Below, one piece after another: positions 34,700 through 45,732 of a DNA stretch of 64,000 nt. This DNA is from Dacryopinax spathularia (taxonomy: Eukaryota; Basidiomycota; Dacrymycetes; Dacrymycetales; Dacrymycetaceae). Position 1 is the stretch's first letter, and every line of letters starts with the position of its first letter. Location of the stretch: positions 1,160,342 to 1,224,341 of the forward strand of contig JBBPFI010000010.1 of the NCBI GenBank assembly GCA_037974965.1. The letters run 5' to 3'. The notes under the pieces are model-generated. The model saw nothing but the letters and a program-made list of their open reading frames with translations. It made no database searches and had not been told where the DNA came from. The translations under genes and the position numbers were made by a program.

Positions 34700-37089
34700 C
34701 CCTTGCTTTGACTCTTCCCTACAAGGACAACTGCGGACCAAGTTTGATGTTCGACCATCTCGTGTGGGGGCTAGAAAATTGCTCCTTGGCGGAGAAAGAG
34801 ATTCTCGAGAAGTCTCGACAGCACCGAGCTTCGTTAAACGTAATACGGACTGCCGAAGTACGCAACGGTCTTCCTGGAGACGATGAAATACCAAAGCTAC
34901 GAACTGTGACTCAGAAGGTGCGCCCCCGTCTCATCATACCAGGTACCTGGTGTCCTCAACTTCGGAGCAGTCACATAAACCAGTAAGCCGAAGAGCCCTC
35001 GAAAGAGCCCTCGCAGCTCAGCCGAACTCCGTGGTGCAGCGACGCGACGATGAGGAAGATCAGCCTACGGAGTCGTCCGATATGGAGGATCTTACCGATG
35101 AGGAGGAAACGACGGAAGATTCGGATGACGAGAGCTCGAGCGATGAATCTACGGATGAGGTGGAAGAGGACGAACGGCGTGCCCGGAACAGGGATGGCGT
35201 CGTCAACGATGCTGCAAGATTCGTAACCTTATTGAACCATAACGACCAACTATACCGATGGCCGGACGGAGAGGTGCTTTCCAAGGAGCAGAGGCTGGTT
35301 TGGCGTTGGGTGATGGACGGGGAAAGTGTGTTCTTCACAGGTTGTGCGGGTGCGTACCTTCCAACGAGAGCTGAATCCGCCTGACCACAACTCCAGGAAC
35401 GGGTAAATCCCATCTCGTGCGACGACTTGTCAATCGCCTCGTGGACATGTACGGCCGCGGTCGAGTAGCCGTGACTGCCTCAACCGGACTTGCTGCGCAG
35501 GGCATACAAGGTCAGACCATGCACGCGTGGGCGGGCATCGGGTGGGGTATAGGAACGGTTGAGATGCACTATAAGCGCCTAAGTAAACGCCCGGCCGTTA
35601 TCGACCGATGGAAGAGGGCGAAATGTCTGGTAATTGATGAGGGTGAGCAAAGTCACTCGCATGCAACAAGCTGCTCATTGAGAAACAGGTTCGATGATCC
35701 ATGCCGATATGTTCGATCTACTAGAACAACTGGGACGCCGATTGCGGAAGAAGCCTGATGCATGGTTTGGCGGTTTACAGGTGCGTCGGGACTTCCAACG
35801 CATGTCCTGCTTGCTAATCTGCAATGTCCTACCAGGTGATCTTCAGCGGTGACCCACTGCAGCTGCCTCCCATTCCGCGGAAAAGCGCCAAAGGGGGGAC
35901 TGCTCCGTTCTTCAAGGCCAACGCATGGTTGCCAACAATTAGAAGTCTGGAGTTCAAGACCGTTCTGCGCCAAGACGATGCGGGTGCGTACCCCTGACGC
36001 GCTGGTGCCCGAACTGTTGTGACTTCCAGAGTTCCAGAATACATCAGCCACCTCAGCAACATCCGAGTCGGGTACGTTCCGCCAGAGACCGAGGACTATT
36101 TCGGCTCCTTCCTGGACCGTGAACCTCCTTGGGGTGAGAAAGAGGAATGTGCGCACTTGTCTGTCTTTCCTCCCAGCATCTGCATGGCGATAGCGTTTGC
36201 TGAGTATTTCCAGATTCTGTACCAGGAAAGAGGTGAAACAGATGAATGAAAGTGCCTTGGATACGCTCGTCGGCACGAACCGCGCTTTGATATGGACGTC
36301 AAGAGCAAGGTTCACCTCTAACATCAAGAATATGGAGAAGATCCGCGCAATGTGCTACGATATCCCAGCTGTTGAACGATTGCAGCTTGCCGTTGGGGCT
36401 GTTGTCCTACACCTCCGGAACGACCAGGAGACGGGACTTGTCAATGGTTCACTAGGCCAGGTCTTGGCGTTTGTGACGCCGTACGAGTGGAATGTAAAGG
36501 GATCCAAAGGTAAATGGAGAAGCACCCCGAGGGATCCCTCCGCACAGCCTGTCGTGCTCTGGTCGATAGGCGGCGAGAGGGTCGTTATGTACATGCAGAG
36601 GCACTCTTGGAAAGCATTTGACAAAGAAGGCAATTCCGTTCTGTTGCGACAGGTAAAGTCCCAGTTATCAGAATTTTAGAGCAGTTACTGAGTTATATCA
36701 TTAGTATGCATTTACACTTGCCTATGCGGTGACCGTTCACAAGGCTCAAGGTATGACGCTGGACCGATGTGTCGCGCACGTGGACCGAGCCTTCGCAGCC
36801 GGTAGGGATGGTTTGCTTTACGATACAGGCTGGCAAGATTGATCGGTGTGCACAGGCCACGTCTACGTAGCACTATCGCGAACTCGCTCGCCGGCTGGGT
36901 TGGTGGTCGATGGGTTCCGAAAGCAAAAGGTCGGTGAGGTACATTTGAGTGAAGGCAGGCGAGCTGATTGCTTCCCAGGTGCGATGCAGCCAAGAGGCAC
37001 TCGAGTTCCTGAAGAAGTTGCCCACCCTGGAATCCTGTCCGTCAGAGTGGAAGCCCGCTCAAACAGAGGAATGTGAGGCCTTGGGATAA
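34700..37089 (+). CDS. PIF1-like DNA helicase
   Basis: Superfamily 1B 5'-to-3' DNA helicase of the PIF1 class (telomere and replication-fork maintenance, or transposon-borne forms). Spliced through introns 35350-35396, 35643-35688, 35781-35835, 35984-36037, 36159-36213, 36653-36704, 36802-36855 and 36930-36978. Motifs in order: Walker A FFTGCAGTGKSHL; VTASTGLAAQGIQGQTMHAWAGIG; Walker B region CLVIDEGSMI (usually DEISM); FSGDPLQLPPI; VLRQDD; GAVVLHLRN..GLVNGSLG; YAVTVHKAQGMTLD; GHVYVALSRTRSPAGL. An acidic, Ser-rich region precedes the helicase. The donor at 36,159 (GTCTGT) is unusual but restores HLFCTRKEVKQMNES. The 5' end is unresolved: the first coding exon may begin near 34,700 or at about 34,950. 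No Rep/HUH domain is seen, so it is not a complete Helitron. Confidence 0.88.
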
Positions 37090-37929
37090 GTTGTCTGAGA
37101 TAAAACGTTGTGCGGGAACCAGATGTGACGATCTCTTGTCCTGCTTGGGCTGGCCCGACACGATATCAAGGAGATCGTGAAGCGGCAGGGAATATGGTCC
37201 GTGTCCCTGAAGACTTCCTCGAGGGTGTTCCCACCTTTCCAATGTAGCTCCGCGACACTGTGCAGGGAGTGCAAGGATAGCGGGAGAATGACATTCTGGG
37301 ATTTTTCAGATGGGCTGCTTCCATGCGGGTGATCATCGTCTACTCTAGGCAGCATTGCGCGATTGGCCGGACCCGTCGTTGTGCCAACCCGGCTGTTGGA
37401 GATCCCTCAAGGCATCTCAATCCGTAAGCGATGTCTCAACATCGCGAGATGCAGCCCAAACATTGTGGGATACAAATCCAACTTCGTGGGATACAAATCC
37501 AACTTCGTGAGATACATAGTGATCGTCTCAACACTGCGGAGAAGGCAAACCTTACTTGAAGCGATAGCTGCTCAGTACCAGCACTCCCAGGATCGCTTCA
37601 GGGCACTTTCCATGCAAATAGCACTTCGGAAGAAGCGCGGTCATTTTCCCATCAAAAGGAAAGTACTCCCGCTCCGCCTTGAAAAAAACTCAGGAGCACC
37701 CTCATCCCACCCCCGGTTTCCTCTTCTGCACCTTGGGTAACTTTTATCATTTTTTAAGGGGTCAACAAGTCCCCGAACGACCTTCAACTCGCCGGCCGCG
37801 TTATCCCCCATGCCGCCCCTTTCCACTTCTACAAGGCACGGTCTATGCTCGCTGGATTGCGTTGAGGTTCCGGCCCTCGCTACTTTAGCCCGAGCAGACC
37901 ATGGATGGCGTCCGTTCTTGAAGAAACGA
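37090..37929. other. Spacer with a short tandem repeat
   Basis: 840 bases with no supported gene. A 23-nt unit, gtgggatacaaatccaactt plus cgt, occurs twice in tandem near 37,470-37,515, with a third partial copy. It could include an upstream exon of the next gene. Confidence 0.5.
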
Positions 37930-40900
37930 ATGCACGGCGAAGTCTGCGATCCAGACTCACGATCGTACCCAACCCGCTCCGCCAGCCCGGGGCAAAGCAG
38001 CGCTCCTAGAAACGAGACCGATCACATCGACAGTCAACAAGCCAAACGTCAGCGCGTTGTAAAGGACCTGGACATTGAAAGGGGACTGGATGGCTCGACT
38101 GCAACTGCAAGAGAGGCAGATATGGGGTGTCCTTCTAAGAAGTCGCGTTATGAGACAGAGCGGTGCGTAGCGGCCGATGTGCGGATGAAATGTCACTCAT
38201 GCCCCCGGGACGATTTAGGGAGTCGAACATTGCCAGGAACCGCGCGATTATGAGACAGCTCTTCGAGCAAGATGTCGAGTTCGCAACGACGCACTCTCGT
38301 ATCAACCCGGTAGAGACGAGCGGCGTATTCTCCAACATGTTCCCGGTCCAAGCCGATCAAGCATTGACGCCGAAAACGGCAGCGTCCGAGCGGTCTGACG
38401 AAAATATGGACGCTGCGCCTACCGCCGTCCCGTCTGACAGCGACTGGACGGATTTTGAAGACGAGGGAGAGGCCATTGAAGAAGACGACGAGTCTCCGAG
38501 CTCGAGTACTGCCATAACCCCAGTGTTCTCCTCCACAGCTGCCCAAGCGCCGAAGTCCCGAAAGCCAGCGATCCAGCTTCCCGCAAAGGAGAAGCCTGGC
38601 GAGCTGGAATGGCAAGCTGAGGAGTTACGTGCCGGGAACCTCTTCGTACTCATTGGCCGCTGGGATCCCACGCGCGAGAAGAACGTCGGGATTCTTGGTT
38701 GCGCAGCCTGCGGGATCGTCGTGACGTTGCATGGCTTGCGCGGTCATCTTCGTAGCAGGTCTCGGCGGGAGCGCACTGCTCGAGAGGAGCAAGGACGATC
38801 TTGCGGCCTCCACAAGAAGAACAAGGCTGATAAGATAATGAACGATGTAGTAAAGTTCTTGGAGGTGAGGGACTGGCTGCCTGTTGGAGGACGCGAGGAT
38901 AAGGCAGAATGGTTGTTCCCAGGGAAGGCATTGTCTCAACGGTTACCCTACCTCCCGGTTGCATTCAAGGAGTGCTGTCATATTTGTCACCGCGGTTTCT
39001 CCACTCAAGACAGTGCAAAGACGCACTGCAACACCATCCACCCGAAGATGGACAAGGCCCAAGTAAGATGGAGCAGTCGACCAGCCCAATGCATGCGAAA
39101 CGGTACGGAATGGAACGAGCTTGCCGACACACCTGAACACCGACAAGCTTGCTTGGTCTCGGAGGGATCAACGTCGAAAACAGCTGCGCTCCCCTTCACA
39201 ACAGCACCGTCGACAGCTCCAGCTCTTCATGAGCCGTGGAATCACCCGATGTATCGAGGCTTTTGTGGCATCGTCGGATGGCGTCAGTCCGACTTCGACG
39301 CCCTGCCAGCCAACAAGTTCGAGATGGCACAGGAAGCGTCCCGCGATGATCTACCCCTCCGTTGGGTACGAACGTGGTTTACCATGTGGAAGAACCAGAT
39401 CAACATGCTATTGGAGAGCCCTGCATGTCACAATGTTCGTACGGCGCTCAATAGCGCCAAAGGGTACGCAAGCGTCAGACACTGTAGGCGGCTAATGTCA
39501 CTAATACCTTTCTCACAAAGAGGACACAGAGACTATCCCCTATGTCGACTGGTGCACTCAGCCAGCGAGCGGCGCTATTTCAGAACCCAGTATCGTCTTC
39601 TGTGCTGGGCACTCCGACTCAGCCGGACATCCGGTGGTAAGCTGGGTACTTCAGAGGAGGCTCGACAGCTCCTCAGCGAAACTTGGCGGCTTGCGGAAGA
39701 GGCAGCATCGAAATCCGCACCCCCCAGTCTCGACCTCGAGCGGGATACTCTTTGCTCGCAAGCCGAAAACTCAAGCGAAACGGAGCGAGAAGAAGAATGG
39801 GCGATGATTCTACATATGCAGCGTCTGCTGTTTGCTCTCCATCAACCTCTGCCTGTTCTCCAGCTAGGGGCGCAACAACGCACTCCCAAGTCGGCTTGGT
39901 CATCATACTCGATGTCGTTCTCGCTGGTGGTCGGTATGGACAGCAATGGGCATCTTCCAAAGGATGCCAACGATTTGTCCGGCAAACTTGCCCAGCTCAC
40001 CAGGCTCATTCGAGAGATCTGCCTGGGGCAGCTTGTACTGCTCAAGGAGAACAGCCCGGACCGCATGTCAAGGTCGGTTTCTAGTTCCAATCTTTGCACA
40101 GGCAACTAATCATCCGCTAGTGCAATTGAAGAGTTACGTCCCCATTATAGCGATGGGAGCGCGACTGCCTATACCTATCCTTTCGGGCTCTACCGACATG
40201 CTATACGATATCTTCGGAACGATCATAATTCCCGGCGTACAATGAAGAACTGGATGGTAGAAGAGAGCCCGGAGGGTGATAAATTTCGCATTGTCGGACT
40301 CCCAGGAGATCAGCTGTCGAACGACTGGAGAAGCTGGAAAGACTGCGGTACTAGAATCATGGCTCGCATGAGGGCCTTGGAGGAAGACTTCTTCAAGAAT
40401 TGTCTTCTCAACGTATCGCTAGACGATCTTGGCTTATCGGACTTGAGCCTTTGCTTCGTGGACTCAACCAGGGAGTCTCAACCGTACTACACCCGCTGCC
40501 CATCTTGGGCGGCGGTTAAAGGAAAGCTTTGGTTGCGCTTTCAGCAGGGGGATTTAGGTAAACGCTTCTTTACGAACGGCCATCCCAATGTTGTGGCGTG
40601 GCAGGAGTGGGTATCGCGTGTATGTCGCTGGTGTTGCGACTGGGCGACCTTGGACTGGGCTACCACCGTACCGTGTCGTTTGTCCGCCACATTCGCGTGC
40701 AAGACCGAGACTGGGGACGCCATCGCAGCTCGCGACATCTTCTGGGTTGAGGATGGACGGCTTTTGAAGATCACACGAGAGGATAAAAGCATGACCACCT
40801 CCGGAAAACGATATTACACTCCCCGAACCAGCATGAAGACGATGTCGAGACTCAAACTACTTTGCGACCTCCTCATCCGCCCTACCATTGTATGCCTCTT

Positions 40901-41360
40901 CCAGAGAGCCGACGTGCCCCTCAAAGATTTCAAGATCAATGAACAGCGCTGGACCCGTGAAAACGTTGTCGAACATCTCCACACGTCTCACAACATGTTC
41001 ACCTTGGTTCCTGGATACGATATCGCTTTGCGGGACTGGGGAGCTGGTATGCTCCAAACGACCGAACATATCACTGGTTATCGTCTAACATCCCAGAAAT
41101 GGCGGCAGTTTTGCTTCGCCGTTATAATGGGAGAGAGAGAGACATCTACCACGAGGGAGCTCGAGCATCAATCCAGGGCGGAAGACGGGCCCATGGAAGC
41201 TGCAAGACTAGCTATGGCCGGACACACAAAGCGGGTTGAGGTGAACTGTTATCAAGGTCAACAGCCGGACTCGTTACGCATGGTTTTGAGCGGTGCCCTT
41301 GCTCAGTATCTGCAGTTATGCGGCGATGTCCGCAGAAAGTGGTGGGTCGAAGATGAATAG
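37930..41360 (+). CDS. 1089-aa C2H2 protein, N-terminal module of RecQ-associated type, possible recombinase-like end
   Basis: Exons 37,930-38,162, 38,219-39,463, 39,521-40,072 and 40,121-41,360 give exactly 1090 codons. After an acidic, disordered N-terminus come two zinc-finger-like units: GCAACGIVVTLHGLRGHL and CCHICHRGFSTQDSAKTHCNTIH (split by 190 residues in all). A helical middle region follows (MQRLLFALHQ, LAQLTRLIREICLGQLVL). The C-terminal part has RDIFWVEDGRLLKITREDKS, then SQKWRQFCF, then AGHTKRVEVNCY. From family memory this order resembles the long N-terminal part of subtelomeric fungal RecQ-type proteins, but here the gene ends before any helicase. The spacing of K, xxR and H-x9-Y recalls tyrosine recombinases, although the His of HxxR is Gln. 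Function is unproven. Confidence 0.72.
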
Positions 41361-41404
41361 ATACGATACCTACTAATTCTGCTGAAGATAATGAACCATA
41401 TGCA

Positions 41405-41620
41405 TTTAGACAGGTGCGCCAAAGTGGTCCCTTACTCTGCCACCAAAACTCTTTCCCTTTCTGCCCAAAGTGGTCCCTTACTCGCTCCAACCCTTCTCCT
41501 TTCCACCCACAGCGGTCCCTTACTCACCCCGATCCGTTCCTTACCCACTAAGGCAGTCCCTTATTCAGCGCAGCTGTTTCCTTTCCACCCAAAAGGGTCC
41601 CTTACTCATTGGCATCGCCT
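41405..41620 (+). repeat. CCCTTAC spacer repeat
   Basis: Five degenerate copies of ggtcccttactc at about 39-45-nt spacing, separated by pyrimidine-rich filler (ctttccacccaa), between two + strand genes. Confidence 0.9.
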
Positions 41621-41770
41621 CACGCCTGTTGGAGCTTGTATCTGCATCCGTACACTGTACACCATTTTTACTCAGCCCAAGTCATCTCTTCCTCTCCGCC
41701 ACCAACATCTGACTTGCGTACACTTACCGTCCCAACAACCCAATCCTCCTCCCCCAGAGTAACATCCACC

Positions 41771-42925
41771 ATGTCTCATGAACACCTTGTTCCTGCTGGG
41801 CAGCCGGACGAAGACGATCAACCTGCCCACTCCCAGCAAACCGGCCCGCAGACTGCAACCTCCTCAGCCTGCAAGCGTCCACGCCCAGCAAGTGAAGAGA
41901 TCGACACCATGTCCGACAAAATGGGAGCAAGCCCCAAGAAGAAGCTTGCAACAGCCATATCGGGTGTCGAGCCGGCCGATAATACCTTTCAGCATCCTGA
42001 TGCATCCTGCAGTCAGGTACTCACCGGTATCTCCTTTGCTCTTCCTGACCGACAAACTTCATCCTCATCTCTACTTTCAGATTTGGATCAACGTCCCATC
42101 GACGTCAACGAGCCCCTTCCTGAAGGCACCACCCTTCACGCCCCCTGTGACACCAGTCGCTCTGAAGATGGCGAGGAGCTGTTGCCTGCGATGCAAGGAA
42201 ACAAGAACTGTGAGTCGACACCCTTGCTCCCTAGACCATCCGCTCATCCACTGTTCAGCTGCCTCAAGCAACGGCACAGGCAAGAAGAGCATTGCAAGCG
42301 CCCCAACCAGCTGGCAGGAAGAAGCCAAGGCCATGAAAGCAAGGATCGAAGCCTTGGGAGAGCAGGTCAATCTGCAAGGCGAGCTGATTGACGGCCTCAC
42401 CACCCAGAACACGCTTCTGCAGCAACAGCTCATTGCTCTTAAGCAAGACAACATGGTACTGGCAGCAGAGGACGGGCAGCTCCGCGAAGACCTTCAAGAG
42501 ATGCAGACATTTGTTTTTGTAAGTCGCACCATTCACGCTATTCACCTGCTCATCTCTCTCACTTGCAGCCTAATGATGCGCTGGCCAAGATCCAACGCCG
42601 GGAGATTATCGTCAAGGGCCGCAAGTACCTCATGTCTCTCCTGGACTGGCCGGACTTCAACTGGACTTCCTTTGTTGCCCAACACCCGCGCAAAGCCACC
42701 GTCATGGACCCGCGGTTCAATACCAATCGAAGGTGGAGACGGCTCACGCCTGAGGTTGCCCACTTCCTCTACGACAACGGGCGGGACATTCGTGATATCG
42801 GGGAGCCTGCGGTGCATGCCTTTAGCACGCCTGCACTTCAAGAGGCAGCACAAGCCAGAGGCGTGCCTGCCCACACCAAGCAATACCTGCTTCACCTTCT
42901 CAACATCGTTCCTTCTTCCTTCTAG
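41771..42925 (+). CDS. Hypothetical coiled-coil protein, 351 aa
   Basis: Exons 41,771-42,209, 42,259-42,518 and 42,569-42,925 total exactly 352 codons. The N-terminal half is polar and low complexity with basic clusters (KRPRP, SPKKKL) that could act as nuclear localisation signals. A heptad-rich coiled coil follows at about 165-235 (MKARIEALGEQVNLQGELID, then LLQQQLIALKQDN). The C-terminal domain has WPDFNWTSFVAQHPRK and KQYLLHLLNI. I do not recognise it. Flanked on both sides by CCCTTAC repeats. A longer overlapping frame starting at 41,778 is a shadow: it needs both introns retained. Confidence 0.7.
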
Positions 42926-43024
42926 TGTCCTTACAGTGATTGTATGATACCTCGCAAGCCTTATGCCCGCTGCAATGCATTCCCGTTCATGCCACATTGT
43001 CCGTGCTGAAACTTGCCATGCGCT

Positions 43025-43200
43025 TTCTGGTCCCTTACCCGCTGCAATGGTTTTCCTTTCCACCCAACACCAGTTTTCCTTTCCACCGAAAGTGGTCCCT
43101 TACCCAGTGGTCCCTTACTCACCACAACTGTTTTCCTTTCCAGCCAAAGCGGTCCCTTACTCATCTGAAACAAGTTCCCTACCGACAGACTGGTGTCCCT
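43025..43200 (+). repeat. CCCTTAC spacer repeat
   Basis: ggtcccttaccc, ggtcccttactc and similar, alternating with ttttcctttccacc, directly upstream of kinase-like copy 3. Confidence 0.9.
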
Positions 43201-43297
43201 TTGTCACCTTCGCCTCCACGAAAAGTCTCAAGTGCATCCGCTAAGCCAGGGACTGTCTCTGCTTCTGCACCACCACCACCTTACTCTGCTTTTGACC

Positions 43298-44187
43298 ATG
43301 ATCTCCACAACCACAACCATGTAAGCATCATTGTGTTCTGCCCATTGAAATACTACTGATGCTTGCTCAGCAACCTTCACATGGACCATTGGACCGATCC
43401 CATTGGAGTGGGACAAACCGGCCTCATCTTTCCATCTAATAATGCAGAAGATGGGTGGGTAGTCAAGAAACCCCGAGATCCGACCCGCACGGGTTGCCAT
43501 AAGGCCATCGAGCGCGAATACAACTGCTATATGGTGCTGGCGGACTCCTTGCCAACAGCAAAATGCCCATATGTCCTCCGTCCACTCGGATTTGATCCTC
43601 AAGCGTGCGCTCTGTATCTGCCCATGATGCGGCACCGCGACCTCCTCGAGTACATTGAACAGGCCGAGCAATACCAAACGTCTCCCACCACCCTCGAGCG
43701 CATCAAGTGGTGCGCCCAACTGGCGTATGCTGTGAGCGCCATACACTCCTGCGGCGTCATCCATGCAGATCTTTCCATCCGCAACATCCTGGTTGATGAC
43801 GATCTCAAAATCAAGCTTGCCGATTTCGAGGGAGCGTCATACCCTGGCAATTTCATGGGGTATGCCGCGCTCAATCCACGACTGTCCATCAAAGACTTTT
43901 GGAGCAAGGAGGTGCAGGACTGGGACGCGTTTAGGCAGGTGGACATCTATGGCCTCGGAAGCGCCATGTACTGGATCCTGGAAGGGAGGGCGCCTTTTGA
44001 TGGGGTCGAGGGATACGAAAAGGACGAGGATTGGGCACGGTCATACGAGAAGGGGATATTTCCGGATACAACAGGGTTACCAATGGGCAATCTCATCCTC
44101 GAAATTTGGCAGGGGAAAGTCCGAGATGCAGGTGACATACTACACGAAATAGCGGCTCACATCCCCCTCCCCTCGGACCTGTCTTGA
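43298..44187 (+). CDS. Atypical protein kinase-like protein, copy 3
   Basis: Exon 1 is 43,298-43,320 (23 nt, MISTTTI), the intron 43,321-43,370 (50 nt) and exon 2 43,371-44,187; 279 aa. Motifs: GVGQTG loop, VVKKPRDP lysine, EREYN helix, HADLSIRN catalytic loop and KLADFE in the DFG place. It closely resembles copy 1 over the whole length, including the C-lobe (VDIYGLGSAMYWILEGRAPF, GIFPDTTGLPMGN). As in copy 1, HAD and DFE depart from the canonical HRD and DFG. Intact here, so this and copy 1 are the likely functional members. Substrate unknown. Confidence 0.82.
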
Positions 44188-44219
44188 TGTAAACCCTTCA
44201 ACCCTCTCTGTCCTCCCGT

Positions 44220-44435
44220 TCATGCTGTTCCATCCGTCTTAGCCGCCTTCTTGTCTGCCTCTGCTTTAATGCAAGTCGGACATTTGCCCTGGTATTGCGT
44301 GCCCTGACTCCGAGAGGAGGCAAAGCTGGTAGCTACTTTGGTAGCCGTTGCGGAGGTACACCCGTTCTGGCAGTTTGGATCTCGAAGAAAGACATCGTCA
44401 GCTGGCGTGGTGTGGCCACAGGTGTGATGATTCAT
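44220..44435 (-). CDS. Small Cys/His-rich protein, 71 aa
   Basis: Single-exon frame convergent with kinase-like copy 3. It starts MNHHTCGHTT and has paired cysteines at DPNCQNGC and GKCPTC, which could hold one zinc ion, then a Lys/Ala-rich tail. No signal peptide. Small Cys-rich frames of this kind are common in fungal genomes, but without homologues the call rests on composition and the ATG alone. Confidence 0.45.
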   Translation of the reverse strand: MNHHTCGHTTPADDVFLRDPNCQNGCTSATATKVATSFASSRSQGTQYQGKCPTCIKAEADKKAAKTDGTA

Positions 44436-44980
44436 GATGTTCGTTAATGTTTTACATCTGCAAGCGGTACTGTTGCATGATCAGCCACCCTGCTTGATAG
44501 CAATGACCAGACAGTATACCTAGCCTCGTCACTCATGTTGTCAAGTTCAGGTGGTCGATTTCAGGGGGGTTTGCAGAGCGAGGCAGGACCAAATGAGTAG
44601 AATATATAGCAGAGTCATGATCGTGGTGGAGTATGCAGAGCATGCTGTCCTGTCGTGATCAGTTGCTTTATGGAGTAACACACATTATATGGAAGCACGC
44701 TGGAACGGTGCAACCATGCGTATACATTGCCCCTATCCATGCTACCTGCCCCGCTTGCACTGGTCATCCGGTCATCCTCCACTAAAGAAGTCCCCATTGT
44801 CATGATAGAAGGCCGCGCTAACACCGCCCTTTATCTGATTGGTCACCCACAGAGATAGGATGATAGTTGCGCCCGGTGCATGGCTTGTGACCATGACCAG
44901 AAGAGTTTCTTACTCACGCTGGAAAGCATCACACAGTTGCCATATACTGAGACAACCGTCCTTGCCTTATGGGGAGTGAG
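44436..44980. other. Spacer, no gene seen
   Basis: About 540 bases holding only short open frames without support. Confidence 0.5.
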
Positions 44981-45245
44981 TCCCCTTACCCACCGTGCCT
45001 GACCCACAGTGCCACAGCAAGTCCCTGACTCACAGCTCCTTACGCGCGGGGAGTCCCTCACCCGAAGTTCCTTACGCGCAGCCAGTCCCTTACCTCCAAG
45101 CACAATGTGTCCCTTACCACCAAGATGTTCCACCCAAGTGGGCCTCTGTTCTTTTCCCACCAAGGACCCTTTCCTTTCGCACCAACTGCTTTTCCTTTCC
45201 CGGCCAACCGTGCCATTTTCGTAAGTCCCTCTCCTTTCTCACAAT
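44981..45245 (+). repeat. CCCTTAC spacer repeat
   Basis: gtccccttaccc, gttccttacgcg, agtcccttacct, gtcccttaccac and related pieces in a row, grading into ttttcctttcc stretches. Confidence 0.88.
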
Positions 45246-45732
45246 CATTGTATTGTCAACAATAGGGTCCGTGTAAGAGTCATTTAGACAAATACGACAA
45301 CCTCCTTTGACGTCGACGTTCTTGCCTTCACTGCCTACTCTTGTCACACTCGCCCACTTCCCACCACTCCAGCCTATGTGTCCCCCCCTGATCGACCAAC
45401 AACTTGTCTACGGCACACTATCACACCCAGAATAGGCAACCCAGCCCATCCAAAGACTCCGGTGCTGCGTACTCTGGCCGATCCTTGCAAGAACGCTCCC
45501 TGTATGGGTCAGAACTCTCCCACCATGGAACGACCTCTACCCAAGTATGCTCGATGCCGATTACTGCGATGAGCACAGAGTTGCTGCTCTGCTCTCTATC
45601 ACCGCGTCACCCCCTCTCTCCTCATCTGTCACCACGTCACCCCCTCTCGCCCTATCACACTCATCCCGCCAGACCGACCATATATTGCACAGGTGAGTAG
45701 CCTTCCCCTCCTCAGTCTGTTTCGTTCTCAAA

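Noticed and set aside
34700-37089. Helitron
   Set aside because: PIF1 motifs are present, but no Rep/HUH endonuclease motif, no 5' TC or 3' CTRR hairpin end could be found near it.
41778-42947. 389-codon + strand frame overlapping the coiled-coil protein gene
   Set aside because: It needs both introns retained and has no coherent heptads; the spliced frame is better supported.
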